From the NCBI GenBank assembly GCA_042219835.1, contig JBHJMN010000034.1:1-64000 (forward strand): a DNA stretch of 64,000 bases, written 5' to 3'. Origin of the DNA: Paenibacillus_G elgii_A. Its GTDB lineage: Bacteria > Bacillota > Bacilli > Paenibacillales > NBRC-103111. The position numbers and the translations under genes were made by a program. Positions 35,557-43,312 of this stretch are shown in pieces. The notes beneath the pieces are model-generated. The model made no database searches and was not told the origin of the DNA. It saw nothing but the letters and a program-made list of their open reading frames with translations. The first letter of the stretch is position 1. The number at the start of each line of letters is the position of its first letter.

Positions 35557-35717
35557 TTACAATGCAACTGTCGAAAAAGTCTGAAAAATCGTAAAACGAA
35601 TCGAGTTGTGCGCTTACCCGGGAAATACGCCGCTCATTTCCCAGCTCTGCTTCATTTCCCAATGCTCTGTTATTGCCCTACTCTTGGTCATCCGAATGCG
35701 GATGAGCGCCTCCAGGA

Positions 35718-36362
35718 TCAAAGAGCGGCTTGTCCTATCCGGTCTATCGCCTTCAGCATCAGCTCATAATAAGCCCCGGGATGCGGAACGAAATCCGCAG
35801 GTCCGACCGTCCGCTCGACCGGCGCCGGCACGCCGTTCTCATCCGGTGCGATGCCTTCGATCCGGATCGGCTCCGATAATGTGCCTTGAGCCAGCTTCCG
35901 TACTTGCTCAAGCGGAACCCGGTATAAGCCCGTGACCTCCTCCGGCTGTAAGCGATACCGGGAGAGCGGCTGCCGATTCACATGTACAAACACATGGCAG
36001 AACTCGCGGTCGATGCACGCTGCGGAGATGACGTCCTCCTCGGCAAACAAGCCGCAAGGAACCAACGTATCGAACGGAATGCTTAGTCCAAGCTCCTCTT
36101 CCAGTTCCCGCACACCGTCTTCGACTCCTTCGCCTGACAACAGATGACCGGCGCAGGACGTATCGAGCAATGACGGAAACGTATCTTTGCCCGGGTGCCG
36201 CTCTTGAAACAGCAGTACCGCGCCCCCTTCCGCAGGGTCCACAATCCAGCAATGAAACGTTTGGTGCCACAGGCCCCGGGCATGAACCTCGGAGCGGGAA
36301 GCCCGTCCCAACGGATTCATCCGTTCGTCAAAAATGTCAAAGATTTCTTCGCTTGGCATCAT
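35718..36362 (-). CDS. Nudix hydrolase, Idi/YfcD-like
   Basis: 214 aa. The Nudix box is GHLLSGEGVEDGVRELEEELG, written here in two parts: GHLLSGEGVEDG, then VRELEEELG, with the metal-binding REL-EE acids intact. The N-terminal IFDIFDERMNPLGRASRSEV resembles isopentenyl-diphosphate isomerase and YfcD-type Nudix proteins. It hydrolyses a nucleoside diphosphate derivative or similar compound; the substrate is unknown. AGGAGG lies 8 bases before the ATG. Single gene. Confidence 0.85.
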   Translation of the reverse strand: MMPSEEIFDIFDERMNPLGRASRSEVHARGLWHQTFHCWIVDPAEGGAVLLFQERHPGKDTFPSLLDTSCAGHLLSGEGVEDGVRELEEELGLSIPFDTLVPCGLFAEEDVISAACIDREFCHVFVHVNRQPLSRYRLQPEEVTGLYRVPLEQVRKLAQGTLSEPIRIEGIAPDENGVPAPVERTVGPADFVPHPGAYYELMLKAIDRIGQAAL

Positions 36363-36649
36363 ACGTTGTTCCTCCTCAGCTAGCTAAATCTCGTTGCATC
36401 CTTCCGTATCACGGCAACCGATTCATACCCACGTACCGGTCCACCCGATTCGCAAGCTCCCGTTCTTATTTTCAAATAACGTTTCTATCATAACCGCTCG
36501 ACAAAAGTGCTGTAAATCGCTGTGCAGCTCCTATTTTTTCCACTCGCCTCCTCCGCCCTGTGAAGAGTGGCGCAAAAGCCGTTCCTCCCGTCTCTATTAA
36601 GCCTGCTTGCCGGATACGTGGAAGTATATCGTCATTTGTTTTTGCGGCA
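36363..36649. other. Intergenic stretch without a supported gene
   Basis: Between divergent Nudix and ypbS genes. No frame with a ribosome binding site; the ypbS promoter lies at its right edge. Confidence 0.5.
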
Positions 36650-36678
36650 TTGTCACGCCAAGCCCCTTATAGTATCAT
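36650..36678 (+). promoter_or_regulatory. SigA-type promoter of the YpbS-like gene
   Basis: TTGTCA (36650-36655) and TATCAT (36673-36678) with a 17-bp spacer, 44 bases before the ATG. Confidence 0.6.
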
Positions 36679-36722
36679 AAATTTTATCGAATTCCGGTCT
36701 GCTAAAGGAGCTGCTAATCTTA

Positions 36723-36983
36723 ATGAATGTCCATGAAGCCATCACGAACCATACCCGTAAACAAAACGCGCACTTGGAACGTTTTCTTGAACTGGAAAAC
36801 GAACGGGAAACTGCGATTGAAAAAGCGATCGCCTTGTGCATCGCAGGCGAACCGTTCAGCGTCGATGCCATTAACGTGGCGACGGACCACATCAACCGGC
36901 ACGCCCGGAACGGCATTTCCCCGACCCGGGTCCATGTCACCCCCGACATGGTACGCGAAGCCGCCCGTAAACAGATGAAATAA
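36723..36983 (+). CDS. ypbS: YpbS-like protein (DUF2533)
   Basis: 86 aa, helical and charged. VHEAITNHTRKQNAHLERFL, then EKAIALCIAGEPFSVDAIN and a C-terminal VTPDMVREAARKQMK match the small YpbS family of Bacillales, whose role is unknown. AAAGGAG lies about 12 bases before the ATG, a slightly long spacing. Flanked by its own promoter and terminator. Confidence 0.7.
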   Translation: MNVHEAITNHTRKQNAHLERFLELENERETAIEKAIALCIAGEPFSVDAINVATDHINRHARNGISPTRVHVTPDMVREAARKQMK

Positions 36984-37001
36984 CATCAACAAGTCGCCTG
37001 C

Positions 37002-37045
37002 AAAGCCCGGAACCTTTCGATGAATCGATAGGGATCGGGCTTTTT
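37002..37045 (+). terminator. Terminator after the YpbS-like gene
   Basis: AAAGCCCG / CGGGCTTT stem, with a weaker inner fold, followed by TTTTTGTG. Confidence 0.75.
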
Positions 37046-37066
37046 GTGACCAGTTTTTTCCGTGTC

Positions 37067-37096
37067 TTGACATGAAACCTTTTGGTTTCATATAAT
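37067..37096 (+). promoter_or_regulatory. Promoter with ArsR-type operator for the SRPBCC/ArsR pair
   Basis: TTGACA (37067-37072) and TATAAT (37091-37096) with an 18-bp spacer. The whole spacer is the perfect palindrome ATGAAACC-TTTT-GGTTTCAT (37072-37091). The ArsR protein encoded in the operon would block RNA polymerase by binding here. Confidence 0.8.
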
Positions 37097-37136
37097 ACGG
37101 AAGTTCGCACCCACTCACATCGGAGGAATGAATCAT

Positions 37137-37562
37137 ATGGAAAACAATACGCAAAATACGCTGCCGGAAATTCGCAGAACCGCCCTGCTTAAAGCGCCGA
37201 TTCAAAAAGTATGGGACGCCGTCGCCACGTCGGAAGGCATTGCCGCGTGGTTTATGCCCAACGATTTTCAGCCTGTTCTCGGCTATGAATTCCAATTGAA
37301 CGCCGGCCCGTTCGGCATGTCCCCCTGCAAAGTAACGGAGCTCGATCCTCCGAACCGCCTTTCGTTCCGTTGGGGGAAAGATTGGACAATTGTGTTCGAG
37401 CTAACGGAGAAGGACGGACAGACAGAATTTACGCTCATTCACTCCGGCTGGGACGCCGACAAGGTTACCGAATTCGGGCAACCGCATCAAGCCGTTCGCG
37501 ACACAATGGACAAAGGCTGGGGCGGCATTGTGCAGAAGCTCGTTACCTTCGTCGAGGGCTGA
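37137..37562 (+). CDS. SRPBCC/AHSA1-domain protein
   Basis: 141 aa with the START-like fold: IRRTALLKAPIQKVWDAVAT, then GIAAWFMPNDF, FRWGKDWTIVFELTEKD and a C-terminal helix GWGGIVQKLVTFVEG. AHSA1 proteins have a deep hydrophobic ligand pocket. The ATG at 37137 is 10 bases after GGAGG; an earlier ATG (37128) touches the site. It is the first gene of an operon with an ArsR regulator, TGA and the next ATG being one base apart. Confidence 0.87.
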   Translation: MENNTQNTLPEIRRTALLKAPIQKVWDAVATSEGIAAWFMPNDFQPVLGYEFQLNAGPFGMSPCKVTELDPPNRLSFRWGKDWTIVFELTEKDGQTEFTLIHSGWDADKVTEFGQPHQAVRDTMDKGWGGIVQKLVTFVEG

Positions 37563-37563
37563 T

Positions 37564-37944
37564 ATGATTGCCCCTTCGCGCAAGCCTGATGTCTTTCAGG
37601 CGATAGCCGACCCGACGCGCCGCCAGCTGCTCAGCATGCTGGGAGAGCGGGAAATGCCCGTTACCGTGATCAGCGGCCACTTTCTGATGAGCCGGACGGC
37701 CGTATCCAAGCATTTGCGCATTCTGGCCGATGCCGGACTGGTCAAAGAAAGAAAAGTCGGGCGCGAAACGCGGTACCGGCTGGAGCCCGAGCCGCTGCTC
37801 GAATTGAAGCGGTGGCTGGCCTATTACGAAAGATACTGGGACAACAAGGTGCTGGCGCTGCAGCGTTTTGTCGAAGGCGACGAAACGGATGGCACGATCG
37901 CCCTCGTTGCTCCGGAAGAAGACGGAGCCCGCACGGCAGAATAA
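37564..37944 (+). CDS. ArsR-family winged-helix repressor
   Basis: 126 aa. DVFQAIADPTRRQLLSMLGE, then MSRTAVSKHLRILADAGLV (recognition helix) and RETRYRLEP (wing) are typical ArsR. No CxC metal site is present, so it is of the non-metal type that pairs with AHSA1 proteins. Start coupled to the SRPBCC stop, with GAGG 6 bases upstream. It probably represses its own operon at the palindrome at 37072-37091. Confidence 0.88.
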   Translation: MIAPSRKPDVFQAIADPTRRQLLSMLGEREMPVTVISGHFLMSRTAVSKHLRILADAGLVKERKVGRETRYRLEPEPLLELKRWLAYYERYWDNKVLALQRFVEGDETDGTIALVAPEEDGARTAE

Positions 37945-38012
37945 GGTTTCACGAGAAAGAGAGGCGCTTCCGCAGCCTTCTTTGCTTTTTCGCGATGCCG
38001 TGTAAACTAGAC

Positions 38013-38330
38013 TTATGATGTTGCATGTTCATCAAAACGTTCAGAAACTTGCGGGTCATACAAAGGACAATCATATTTAAGTAAAATATCTATTAGTTTA
38101 TTCATATCGTCGCCAGATACACCATAACAATCAACTCTCACAAATTGTTCTGTTGTAAATAGTTGAAATACACCTTTACCGTCTTTTTCAAAATCATGGT
38201 TAGTGATTGTCCAATCCCTAAACTCTTCTTGAATATCCTTAATAATTTGAGATATTGGCAAAATCTCTAATCCATCAACAAAGTCGCCAGCGCTTAATTT
38301 TTCGTATACTTGTTGATTATCAATTTGAAC
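38013..38330 (-). pseudogene. 5'-truncated hypothetical gene cut by the TnpB element
   Basis: The frame stays open from the element end at about 38330 to the stop at 38013 with no start at its head. The readable part runs VQIDNQQVYEKLSAGDF, then ILPISQIIKDIQEEF, FRDWTITNHDFEKDGKG and VRVDCYGVSGDD. It is AT-rich and looks like a small immunity-type or DUF protein, but the family is not recognised. A TTG at 38261 could start an 82-aa remnant. Confidence 0.5.
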
Positions 38331-38333
38331 ACT

Positions 38334-38367
38334 CCCACCACCTGCACTAATGGCGCTGAGGTGGGGG
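38334..38367 (-). ncRNA. Right end of IS605/IS1341-type element, omega-RNA-like hairpin
   Basis: On the minus strand CCCCCACCTCAGCGC folds on GTGCAGGTGGTGGG. TnpB guide RNAs end in such a hairpin and take their guide from the flank, here the sequence starting TGTTCAAATTGATAAT. It lies 64 bases after the tnpB stop in the same direction, as in intact elements. Confidence 0.5.
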
Positions 38368-38430
38368 ATTCTTGCGAACAGAGAAGCATCCTTCTCATCT
38401 TGAGCAAGCGATCCCTGCGGTTCCCGCAGT

Positions 38431-39000
38431 TCAGCCCATCTTCGCCAACAAACGCAGTCCTTCTTGCAAGATGTTCATGCTGGCATTGTGGTCACGGTCG
38501 TGGTGCGTCCCGCATCCTGAACAGGTCCACGCTCGCAAGTTTAGATTTTTCACTTCGGGATTGCGCGATTGGCATACATGACAAAGTTGACTGCTTGGAT
38601 AGTTTTTCGCGACCATGCTGATCGTGCGACCATACCACGCTGCTTTATATTCCAGCATCGTGCGAAGGGTTGACCAGCTTGCTTCAGCAATGGACTTTGC
38701 TAACTTGTGATTTTTCATTAGATTTCGAACCTGCAAATCTTCCAGGCAGATCGTTTGGTTTTCACGGACCCACTTGGTTGAGAGCTGATGTAGAAAGTCT
38801 TGCCGGGCGTTAGCGATTCGCTCATGCATGCGAGCGACTTTTTGCTTCGCTTTTCGATAGCCCGATCCACCTTTCAGTCGACGAGACAAACGTCGCTGCC
38901 ATAACGCAAGCTGCTTTTCGTAGGTGCGCAGGGGCCTCAGACTCGCAACGTTTTCTCCGCTGCTGCAAACGGTTCAGAAATGTCTGTAAAATCCATGCTG
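38431..39000 (-). pseudogene. tnpB: Relic of TnpB (IS605/IS1341 family)
   Basis: The C-terminal half is intact: SRRLKGGSGYRKAKQKVARMHE, then TICLEDLQVRNLMKN (second RuvC acid), the zinc site CHVCQSR with CSGCGTHHDR, and the third RuvC acid in DRDHNASMNIL. Further upstream the same frame reads GFYRHF, stop, TVCSSGENVASLRPLRTYEKQ, so a nonsense codon breaks it. The N-terminal wedge and REC regions and the first RuvC aspartate are missing. No tnpA is present. Confidence 0.75.
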
Positions 39001-39238
39001 TGATTCCTCCTATTTCTCTGTTTCCCACCTTCCTAAATTAACATAAAACGTAAGCTCTCTTTTTTCGTTTGGAAAGTTGTCTATTTTTTGTCAACTGTAC
39101 AAAACACAATCACAGCTTTTGTTCACTCATCAAACAGCATAGCATTCGCTGCCAATACAACATCTAGAAGTTTTCACTCTTTAGGTAATCCCAATAATCA
39201 AGTAATAAATAGATTTTACGCCACAAACTGCATTGTGC

Positions 39239-39718
39239 TTATTTTCGACCATTGATTGCCTCATCACATGCAATGCCTTGTTCAGCCAAATCAAATATAA
39301 ATTCTTTAAAATTGCTTGCAATGATTTCTAAATCATCAATAGTCTCCACATAAGAATCATGTGGCAAAATAGCAATTTTACCTGTTTTTTTTATGATGCA
39401 AACTGTACTCCCGTCACCTAACCCGCCGATAGGAAAAACATTATCTTCTGAAATATTGGTTTCTTCTTCATCTGAATACTCTGCTATAAATCCAGGATAT
39501 GCCCATGTTAATTCCTCTAAAGTGTACACCCAGGGGTCAACAAAATGACAGCCACCAAACTCCTTTAACAAATAGCGATAATCCGCAGGGATTACATTAA
39601 ATTTATTTTCAAAATCAGTTAATTCCTTTTCAGGTTCAGGGTGATACTTATGGTGAGTGTCAATAATAGTTCCGTATGCTTTTTTTAATACATTTATCTC
39701 GTCTTTTGATAATTCCAT
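39239..39718 (-). CDS. SMI1/KNR4 (SUKH)-family protein
   Basis: 159 aa. The pattern ELTDFENKFNVIPADYRYLLKEFGG is the SUKH opening helix and loop, followed by DNVFPIGGLGDGSTVCI and an acidic helical tail. Many bacterial SUKH proteins are immunity proteins to nuclease toxins of contact or secretion systems. No toxin gene adjoins, so it may be an orphan immunity gene. AT-rich, next to the truncated gene and the TnpB relic. Confidence 0.8.
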   Translation of the reverse strand: MELSKDEINVLKKAYGTIIDTHHKYHPEPEKELTDFENKFNVIPADYRYLLKEFGGCHFVDPWVYTLEELTWAYPGFIAEYSDEEETNISEDNVFPIGGLGDGSTVCIIKKTGKIAILPHDSYVETIDDLEIIASNFKEFIFDLAEQGIACDEAINGRK

Positions 39719-39885
39719 TAGTACTACTCCTGTTCAAAATATAAATTTTCCCTAAATATAACATAGTTTTGCTTTTGCGGACAAAACAATTCTAATGAAC
39801 AATTGCTTATTGGCTTAGGAAGCAGTAGCGACATGTGCTAAAATGTGGGAGTGTTTTCCCATATTCGAATCCATGGAGGCGTGCA

Positions 39886-40755
39886 ATGACGAATCATTCC
39901 GTTACCGTAAGCATCGACGGCATATCATGCCAATTAAAAGAACCTCATTCCTTCGATTGGCTGCGGAAGCTCGGCCGGGTATTTTGCGTCTTCGATCAGC
40001 AGGATTCGGGAAACCTGTCCTTCGGCATCGAACGGCAGGACCGCAAGAAGTTCGTGAAGTATGCAGGAGCGCCGACCGTGGCCTACACCGGAACTCCTCA
40101 AGAGGCTATCATTCGATTAAAGCAGGCCCTACCGCTTTATGAAGTCTTGAATCATCCCCATCTCATCACGCTGGAAGAGCATTTTGAAGTTCAAAACGGG
40201 TATGCGGCCGTATTCGACTGGTTTGACGGCGAATGTCTGCATTCGCATTGGTCCTTTCCCCCGCCGCAAAAGTACACGCATCCGAATTCTCCGTTTTTTC
40301 GTTTCCGGCAGTTGTCTGTCCAAGAACGGCTACGTTCGCTGGATTGTATCTTTTCGTTCCACGTAGATGTGGAAGCGAGCGGTTATGTCGCTGTCGATTT
40401 TTACGACGGCAGCATCTTGTACGATTTCAAAAATAATCTGACGAAAATTTGCGATATCGATTATTACCAGAAAAATCCTTTTATCAATAAGATGGGCCGG
40501 CTATGGGGCTCCTCCCGCTTCATGTCGCCCGAAGAATTCGAGCTCGGCGCAGACATTGACGCACGAACCAATGTTTTTAACATGGGAGCCATCGCGTTCG
40601 GCCTGCTTGGAGGCGAACGCGATCGCTCCTACTCGAAGTGGGAAGCAGACGAGAAGCTGTATGAAACGGCTCTGCGCGCCGTTCGTCCGGACCGGAACGA
40701 ACGCTACGCTTCGGTTGCCGAGTTTTACGCCGCTTGGAATGCTGCCCGGGTATAG
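39886..40755 (+). CDS. Divergent protein-kinase-like protein
   Basis: 289 aa. The kinase fold is recognisable: a candidate Lys in KKFVKYAGAP, a helix-C region EVLNHPHLITLEEHFEV, the catalytic loop FSFHVDVEASGYVAVDFYDG (HxD kept, HRDxxxxN lost), DID in place of DFG (ICDIDYYQK), then FMSPEEFELGADIDARTNVF, as in the APE-to-helix-F segment. Kinases of this divergent type occur in Bacillales, with unknown targets. ATG 39886 is 6 bases after GGAGG. It precedes the yra-type coat operon but has no obvious link to it. Confidence 0.75.
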   Translation: MTNHSVTVSIDGISCQLKEPHSFDWLRKLGRVFCVFDQQDSGNLSFGIERQDRKKFVKYAGAPTVAYTGTPQEAIIRLKQALPLYEVLNHPHLITLEEHFEVQNGYAAVFDWFDGECLHSHWSFPPPQKYTHPNSPFFRFRQLSVQERLRSLDCIFSFHVDVEASGYVAVDFYDGSILYDFKNNLTKICDIDYYQKNPFINKMGRLWGSSRFMSPEEFELGADIDARTNVFNMGAIAFGLLGGERDRSYSKWEADEKLYETALRAVRPDRNERYASVAEFYAAWNAARV

Positions 40756-40810
40756 GCGGAAAATGTTAAGGAAACCCTAACCGTGTTCAAGCAACCGGAG
40801 GTGATTCCCC

Positions 40811-41017
40811 ATGACCAAACTGACGTTGGCTCCGCATGAAATGATGGAGGTTCACGAGTTGTTTAATTTTAAAACGATCTGTCTGGCCAAATCGAAAATG
40901 ATGCAGGGACTCGTTTTTGACCAAGAGCTGAAAGCCTTAATGCAAAAGGACGTCGAGCATTCCGTCAAAGCGCTCCAGGATCTGCAAAGCCTTTATCCTG
41001 CAACCCCAATTCAATAA
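40811..41017 (+). CDS. yraG: Small spore coat-type protein, YraG-like
   Basis: 68 aa helical protein: HEMMEVHELFNFKTICLAKSK, then LVFDQELKALMQKDVEHSV. It is a clear paralogue of the 66-aa protein at 42591. GGAGGTGATT precedes the ATG. First gene of a five-gene run (small, CotF-like, AdhB, small, CotF-like) that has the same order and sizes as yraG-yraF-adhB-yraE-yraD of B. subtilis, whose products are spore coat proteins. Confidence 0.75.
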   Translation: MTKLTLAPHEMMEVHELFNFKTICLAKSKMMQGLVFDQELKALMQKDVEHSVKALQDLQSLYPATPIQ

Positions 41018-41036
41018 AACGGCGGTGAACGATAAC

Positions 41037-41399
41037 ATGAATAAAGACTACTTGGACCCGATCAATTCGGAAGGCATGCCGAATTTGGCCGACTCCGCGC
41101 TTGCGCTCGATTTCTTAATGTCGGCGAAGACCGGCGTTCGCAACTGCGCAATCGCCTTATCCGAAACGGCAACAGCCGAGGTAAGAACGCTGCTGCGCCG
41201 TCTTTTATCCGAAGCTCTGGATTTGCATGAAGAAATTTCGCAGCTGATGATCCGCAAAAAATGGCTGTACCCCAATCGGGTCAACGAACAGTTCAAGCTG
41301 GATCTGACATCGGCGAAGACGACGATGCAAATCGCGGAAATGCAGCTTTTCCCGAAAGATACTTCCCGCTTAGGCTTGTTCGCGACCCCGGAAAAATAA
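41037..41399 (+). CDS. yraF: CotF-like spore coat protein, YraF-like
   Basis: 120 aa, with a Coat F ferritin-like helical bundle: LADSALALDFLMSAKTGVRN and ALSETATAEVRTLLRRLLSEA, then LHEEISQLMIRKKWLYP. The ATG at 41037 is 8 bases after GGCGGTGA; the GTG at 41025 overlaps that site. Second gene of the yra-type coat operon, followed 20 bases later by adhB. Expected in the spore coat; direct function unknown. Confidence 0.8.
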   Translation: MNKDYLDPINSEGMPNLADSALALDFLMSAKTGVRNCAIALSETATAEVRTLLRRLLSEALDLHEEISQLMIRKKWLYPNRVNEQFKLDLTSAKTTMQIAEMQLFPKDTSRLGLFATPEK

Positions 41400-41419
41400 T
41401 TCTTGGAGGAGCCCACACC

Positions 41420-42556
41420 ATGAAAGCCGTTACGTATCAAGGCATCAAGAACGTGCAGGTCAAGCAGGTGCAAGACCCGAAGCTCCAAAAAGCGGACGAC
41501 ATTATCGTCAAGCTGACCACCACGGCCATCTGCGGATCGGACCTTCACCTCATCCATGGCATGATTCCCAATCTCCCCACAGATTATATCATCGGCCATG
41601 AGCCGATGGGCATTGTGGAAGAGGTCGGTCCCGAAGTGATTAAGGTAAAAAAAGGCGACCGGGTCGTCATCCCGTTTAATGTAAGCTGCGGCGAATGCTA
41701 CTATTGTAAAAATCAACTGGAAAGCCAATGCGACAATTCGAATCCAAACGGGGACATGGGCGGCTTTTTCGGCTACTCCGAAACGACCGGCGGCTACCCC
41801 GGAGGGCAAGCCGAATATATGCGGGTTCCTTATGCCAACTTCGTCCCCTTCCGTCTTCCGGAAAACTGCGAAGTAGAAGACGAGAAGCTGTGTCTGATCG
41901 CCGATGTCATGCCGACGGCCTTTTGGAGCGTAGACAACGCCGGAGTGAAGAGCGGGGATACGGTCATCGTGCTGGGGTGCGGCCCGGTCGGGCTCCTGGC
42001 GCAAAAATTCGCTTGGCTCAAAGGAGCGAAACGCGTCATCGCCGTTGATTACGTGGATTACCGGCTGGAGCATGCGAAACGGCACAATCAAGCGGAAACC
42101 GTCAATTTCGAGCAGGAGGAACATATCGGCAGCCATTTGAAAGAAATGACCCACGGCGGAGCCGATGTCGTCATCGACTGCGTAGGGATGGACGGAAAGA
42201 TGACCCCGCTGGAGTTTCTAGCATCTGGCCTCAAGCTTCAGGGCGGTTCGCTGGGAGCCGTCGTCATCGCCTCCCAAGCCGTTCGCAAAGGCGGAATGAT
42301 CCAAATTACCGGCGTTTACGGAGCCCGCTATAACGCTTTCCCGCTGGGGGACATTTTCCAACGGAACGTAAACATTCGTTCGGGCCAAGCGCCGGTCATC
42401 CATTATATGCCGCATATGTACAATTTAATTGCGGAAGGCAAGGTCGATCCCGGGGACATTATTACTCACGTGCTGCCGCTGGATCAAGCGAAGGACGGCT
42501 ACGAGGTATTCGACACGAAAACAGACGGCTGCATCAAAGTCGTTCTGAAGCCCTGA
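41420..42556 (+). CDS. adhB: Zinc-dependent alcohol/formaldehyde dehydrogenase, AdhB-like
   Basis: 378 aa. Catalytic zinc ligands lie in TAICGSDLHLIHG and GHEPMG. The structural zinc loop has four cysteines (SCGECYYCKNQLESQC). The NAD site is VIVLGCGPVGLLAQ, then RVIAVDYVDYRLEHA. The long insert and C-terminal part match the glutathione-independent formaldehyde dehydrogenase branch. GGAGG lies 10 bases before the ATG. Sits between two pairs of coat genes as in B. subtilis, so it may be loaded onto or made with the spore coat. Confidence 0.88.
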   Translation: MKAVTYQGIKNVQVKQVQDPKLQKADDIIVKLTTTAICGSDLHLIHGMIPNLPTDYIIGHEPMGIVEEVGPEVIKVKKGDRVVIPFNVSCGECYYCKNQLESQCDNSNPNGDMGGFFGYSETTGGYPGGQAEYMRVPYANFVPFRLPENCEVEDEKLCLIADVMPTAFWSVDNAGVKSGDTVIVLGCGPVGLLAQKFAWLKGAKRVIAVDYVDYRLEHAKRHNQAETVNFEQEEHIGSHLKEMTHGGADVVIDCVGMDGKMTPLEFLASGLKLQGGSLGAVVIASQAVRKGGMIQITGVYGARYNAFPLGDIFQRNVNIRSGQAPVIHYMPHMYNLIAEGKVDPGDIITHVLPLDQAKDGYEVFDTKTDGCIKVVLKP

Positions 42557-42590
42557 ATCATACCGAACTGAACGTGGAGGGTAACCCATC

Positions 42591-42791
42591 ATGAAAAAAA
42601 CGTACGGCCTGCACGAAACGTTGGATCTGCACGAAATCGCGGCCTTTAAGACGATTTGCATGACCAAATCGGCGACAATGCGGGGTCTTGTTTCGGACGA
42701 AGACTTGAGGCAGCTTTTGGAGCAGGACGTCCAGCTGTCGACCCGGCAACTGCAAGAGCTGGACGCTTTGCTGGCCAATGTCAACGTATAG
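42591..42791 (+). CDS. yraE: Small spore coat-type protein, YraE-like
   Basis: 66 aa. LHETLDLHEIAAFKTICMTKS and then GLVSDEDLRQLLEQDVQLS parallel the YraG-like protein two genes upstream, so the gene pair was duplicated around adhB. The start follows GGAGGG at good spacing. 15 bases separate it from the next gene. Confidence 0.75.
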   Translation: MKKTYGLHETLDLHEIAAFKTICMTKSATMRGLVSDEDLRQLLEQDVQLSTRQLQELDALLANVNV

Positions 42792-42806
42792 ATAAGGAGT
42801 GGACGC

Positions 42807-43103
42807 ATGAACACGCTGATCAAAAATTTAACCGGTATGGGCACGATGACCGACCGAGTCATTGCCATGGATTTTTTAATCGCAGCCAAAACAGGCATTC
42901 AAAATTACGCCGTCGCGCTGACGGAAACCGCCAGTCCGGACATCAAAACGGTCCTGCGCAGGCAGTTGGACGAAGCGATTTCGACCCACGAGCAGATCAC
43001 GAACTATATGATGCGCAAAGGGTATTACCGCCCGTATCATATTCCAGAACAAATTGAGCTGGATCGGAACAACATTCAAACGGCGTTAAATTTGCCGACC
43101 TAA
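42807..43103 (+). CDS. yraD: CotF-like spore coat protein, YraD-like
   Basis: 98 aa Coat F domain protein: GTMTDRVIAMDFLIAAKTGI and YAVALTETASPDIKTVLRRQL, then AISTHEQITNYMMRKGYYRP. Paralogue of the YraF-like protein, and about the size of B. subtilis YraD. Last gene of the coat operon, followed by a terminator. Confidence 0.8.
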   Translation: MNTLIKNLTGMGTMTDRVIAMDFLIAAKTGIQNYAVALTETASPDIKTVLRRQLDEAISTHEQITNYMMRKGYYRPYHIPEQIELDRNNIQTALNLPT

Positions 43104-43126
43104 TTCCCTTTAGCGCAAATAAAAAA

Positions 43127-43157
43127 GGATTCCCATGGGACTGCACAGGAATCCTCT
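43127..43157 (+). terminator. Terminator of the coat operon
   Basis: AGGATTCC / GGAATCCT stem with a 14-base loop, followed by a CTTCC tail with few T. Confidence 0.6.
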
Positions 43158-43172
43158 TCCCTCTAGGAATCG

Positions 43173-43296
43173 TCAAGGATCGGCGTGCCAAACGCCGAAG
43201 ACGCTCCGCGCTTTCAACACCTCGTATGCCTCAACGGCGTTGGCCATCGCGAATTCGTGCGTCACCATCGCCAAATCGTCCGCCTTCCACGTTCCG
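43173..43296 (-). pseudogene. Relic of the 3' end of a zinc-type alcohol dehydrogenase gene
   Basis: The minus-strand frame opens after a TAA and reads WKADDLAMVTHEFAMANAVE, then AYEVLKARSVFGVW. This is the last helix of medium-chain dehydrogenases (THxFxLxxxxEAYEVL). The remaining 300 or so codons are gone. It lies just downstream of the hydroxyacid dehydrogenase stop. Confidence 0.5.
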
Positions 43297-43312
43297 GATT
43301 ATGCGACAGCGG

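Noticed and set aside
34511..35662. 383-codon minus-strand frame opposite the aldose epimerase gene
   Set aside because: Antisense shadow with no ribosome binding site or domain.
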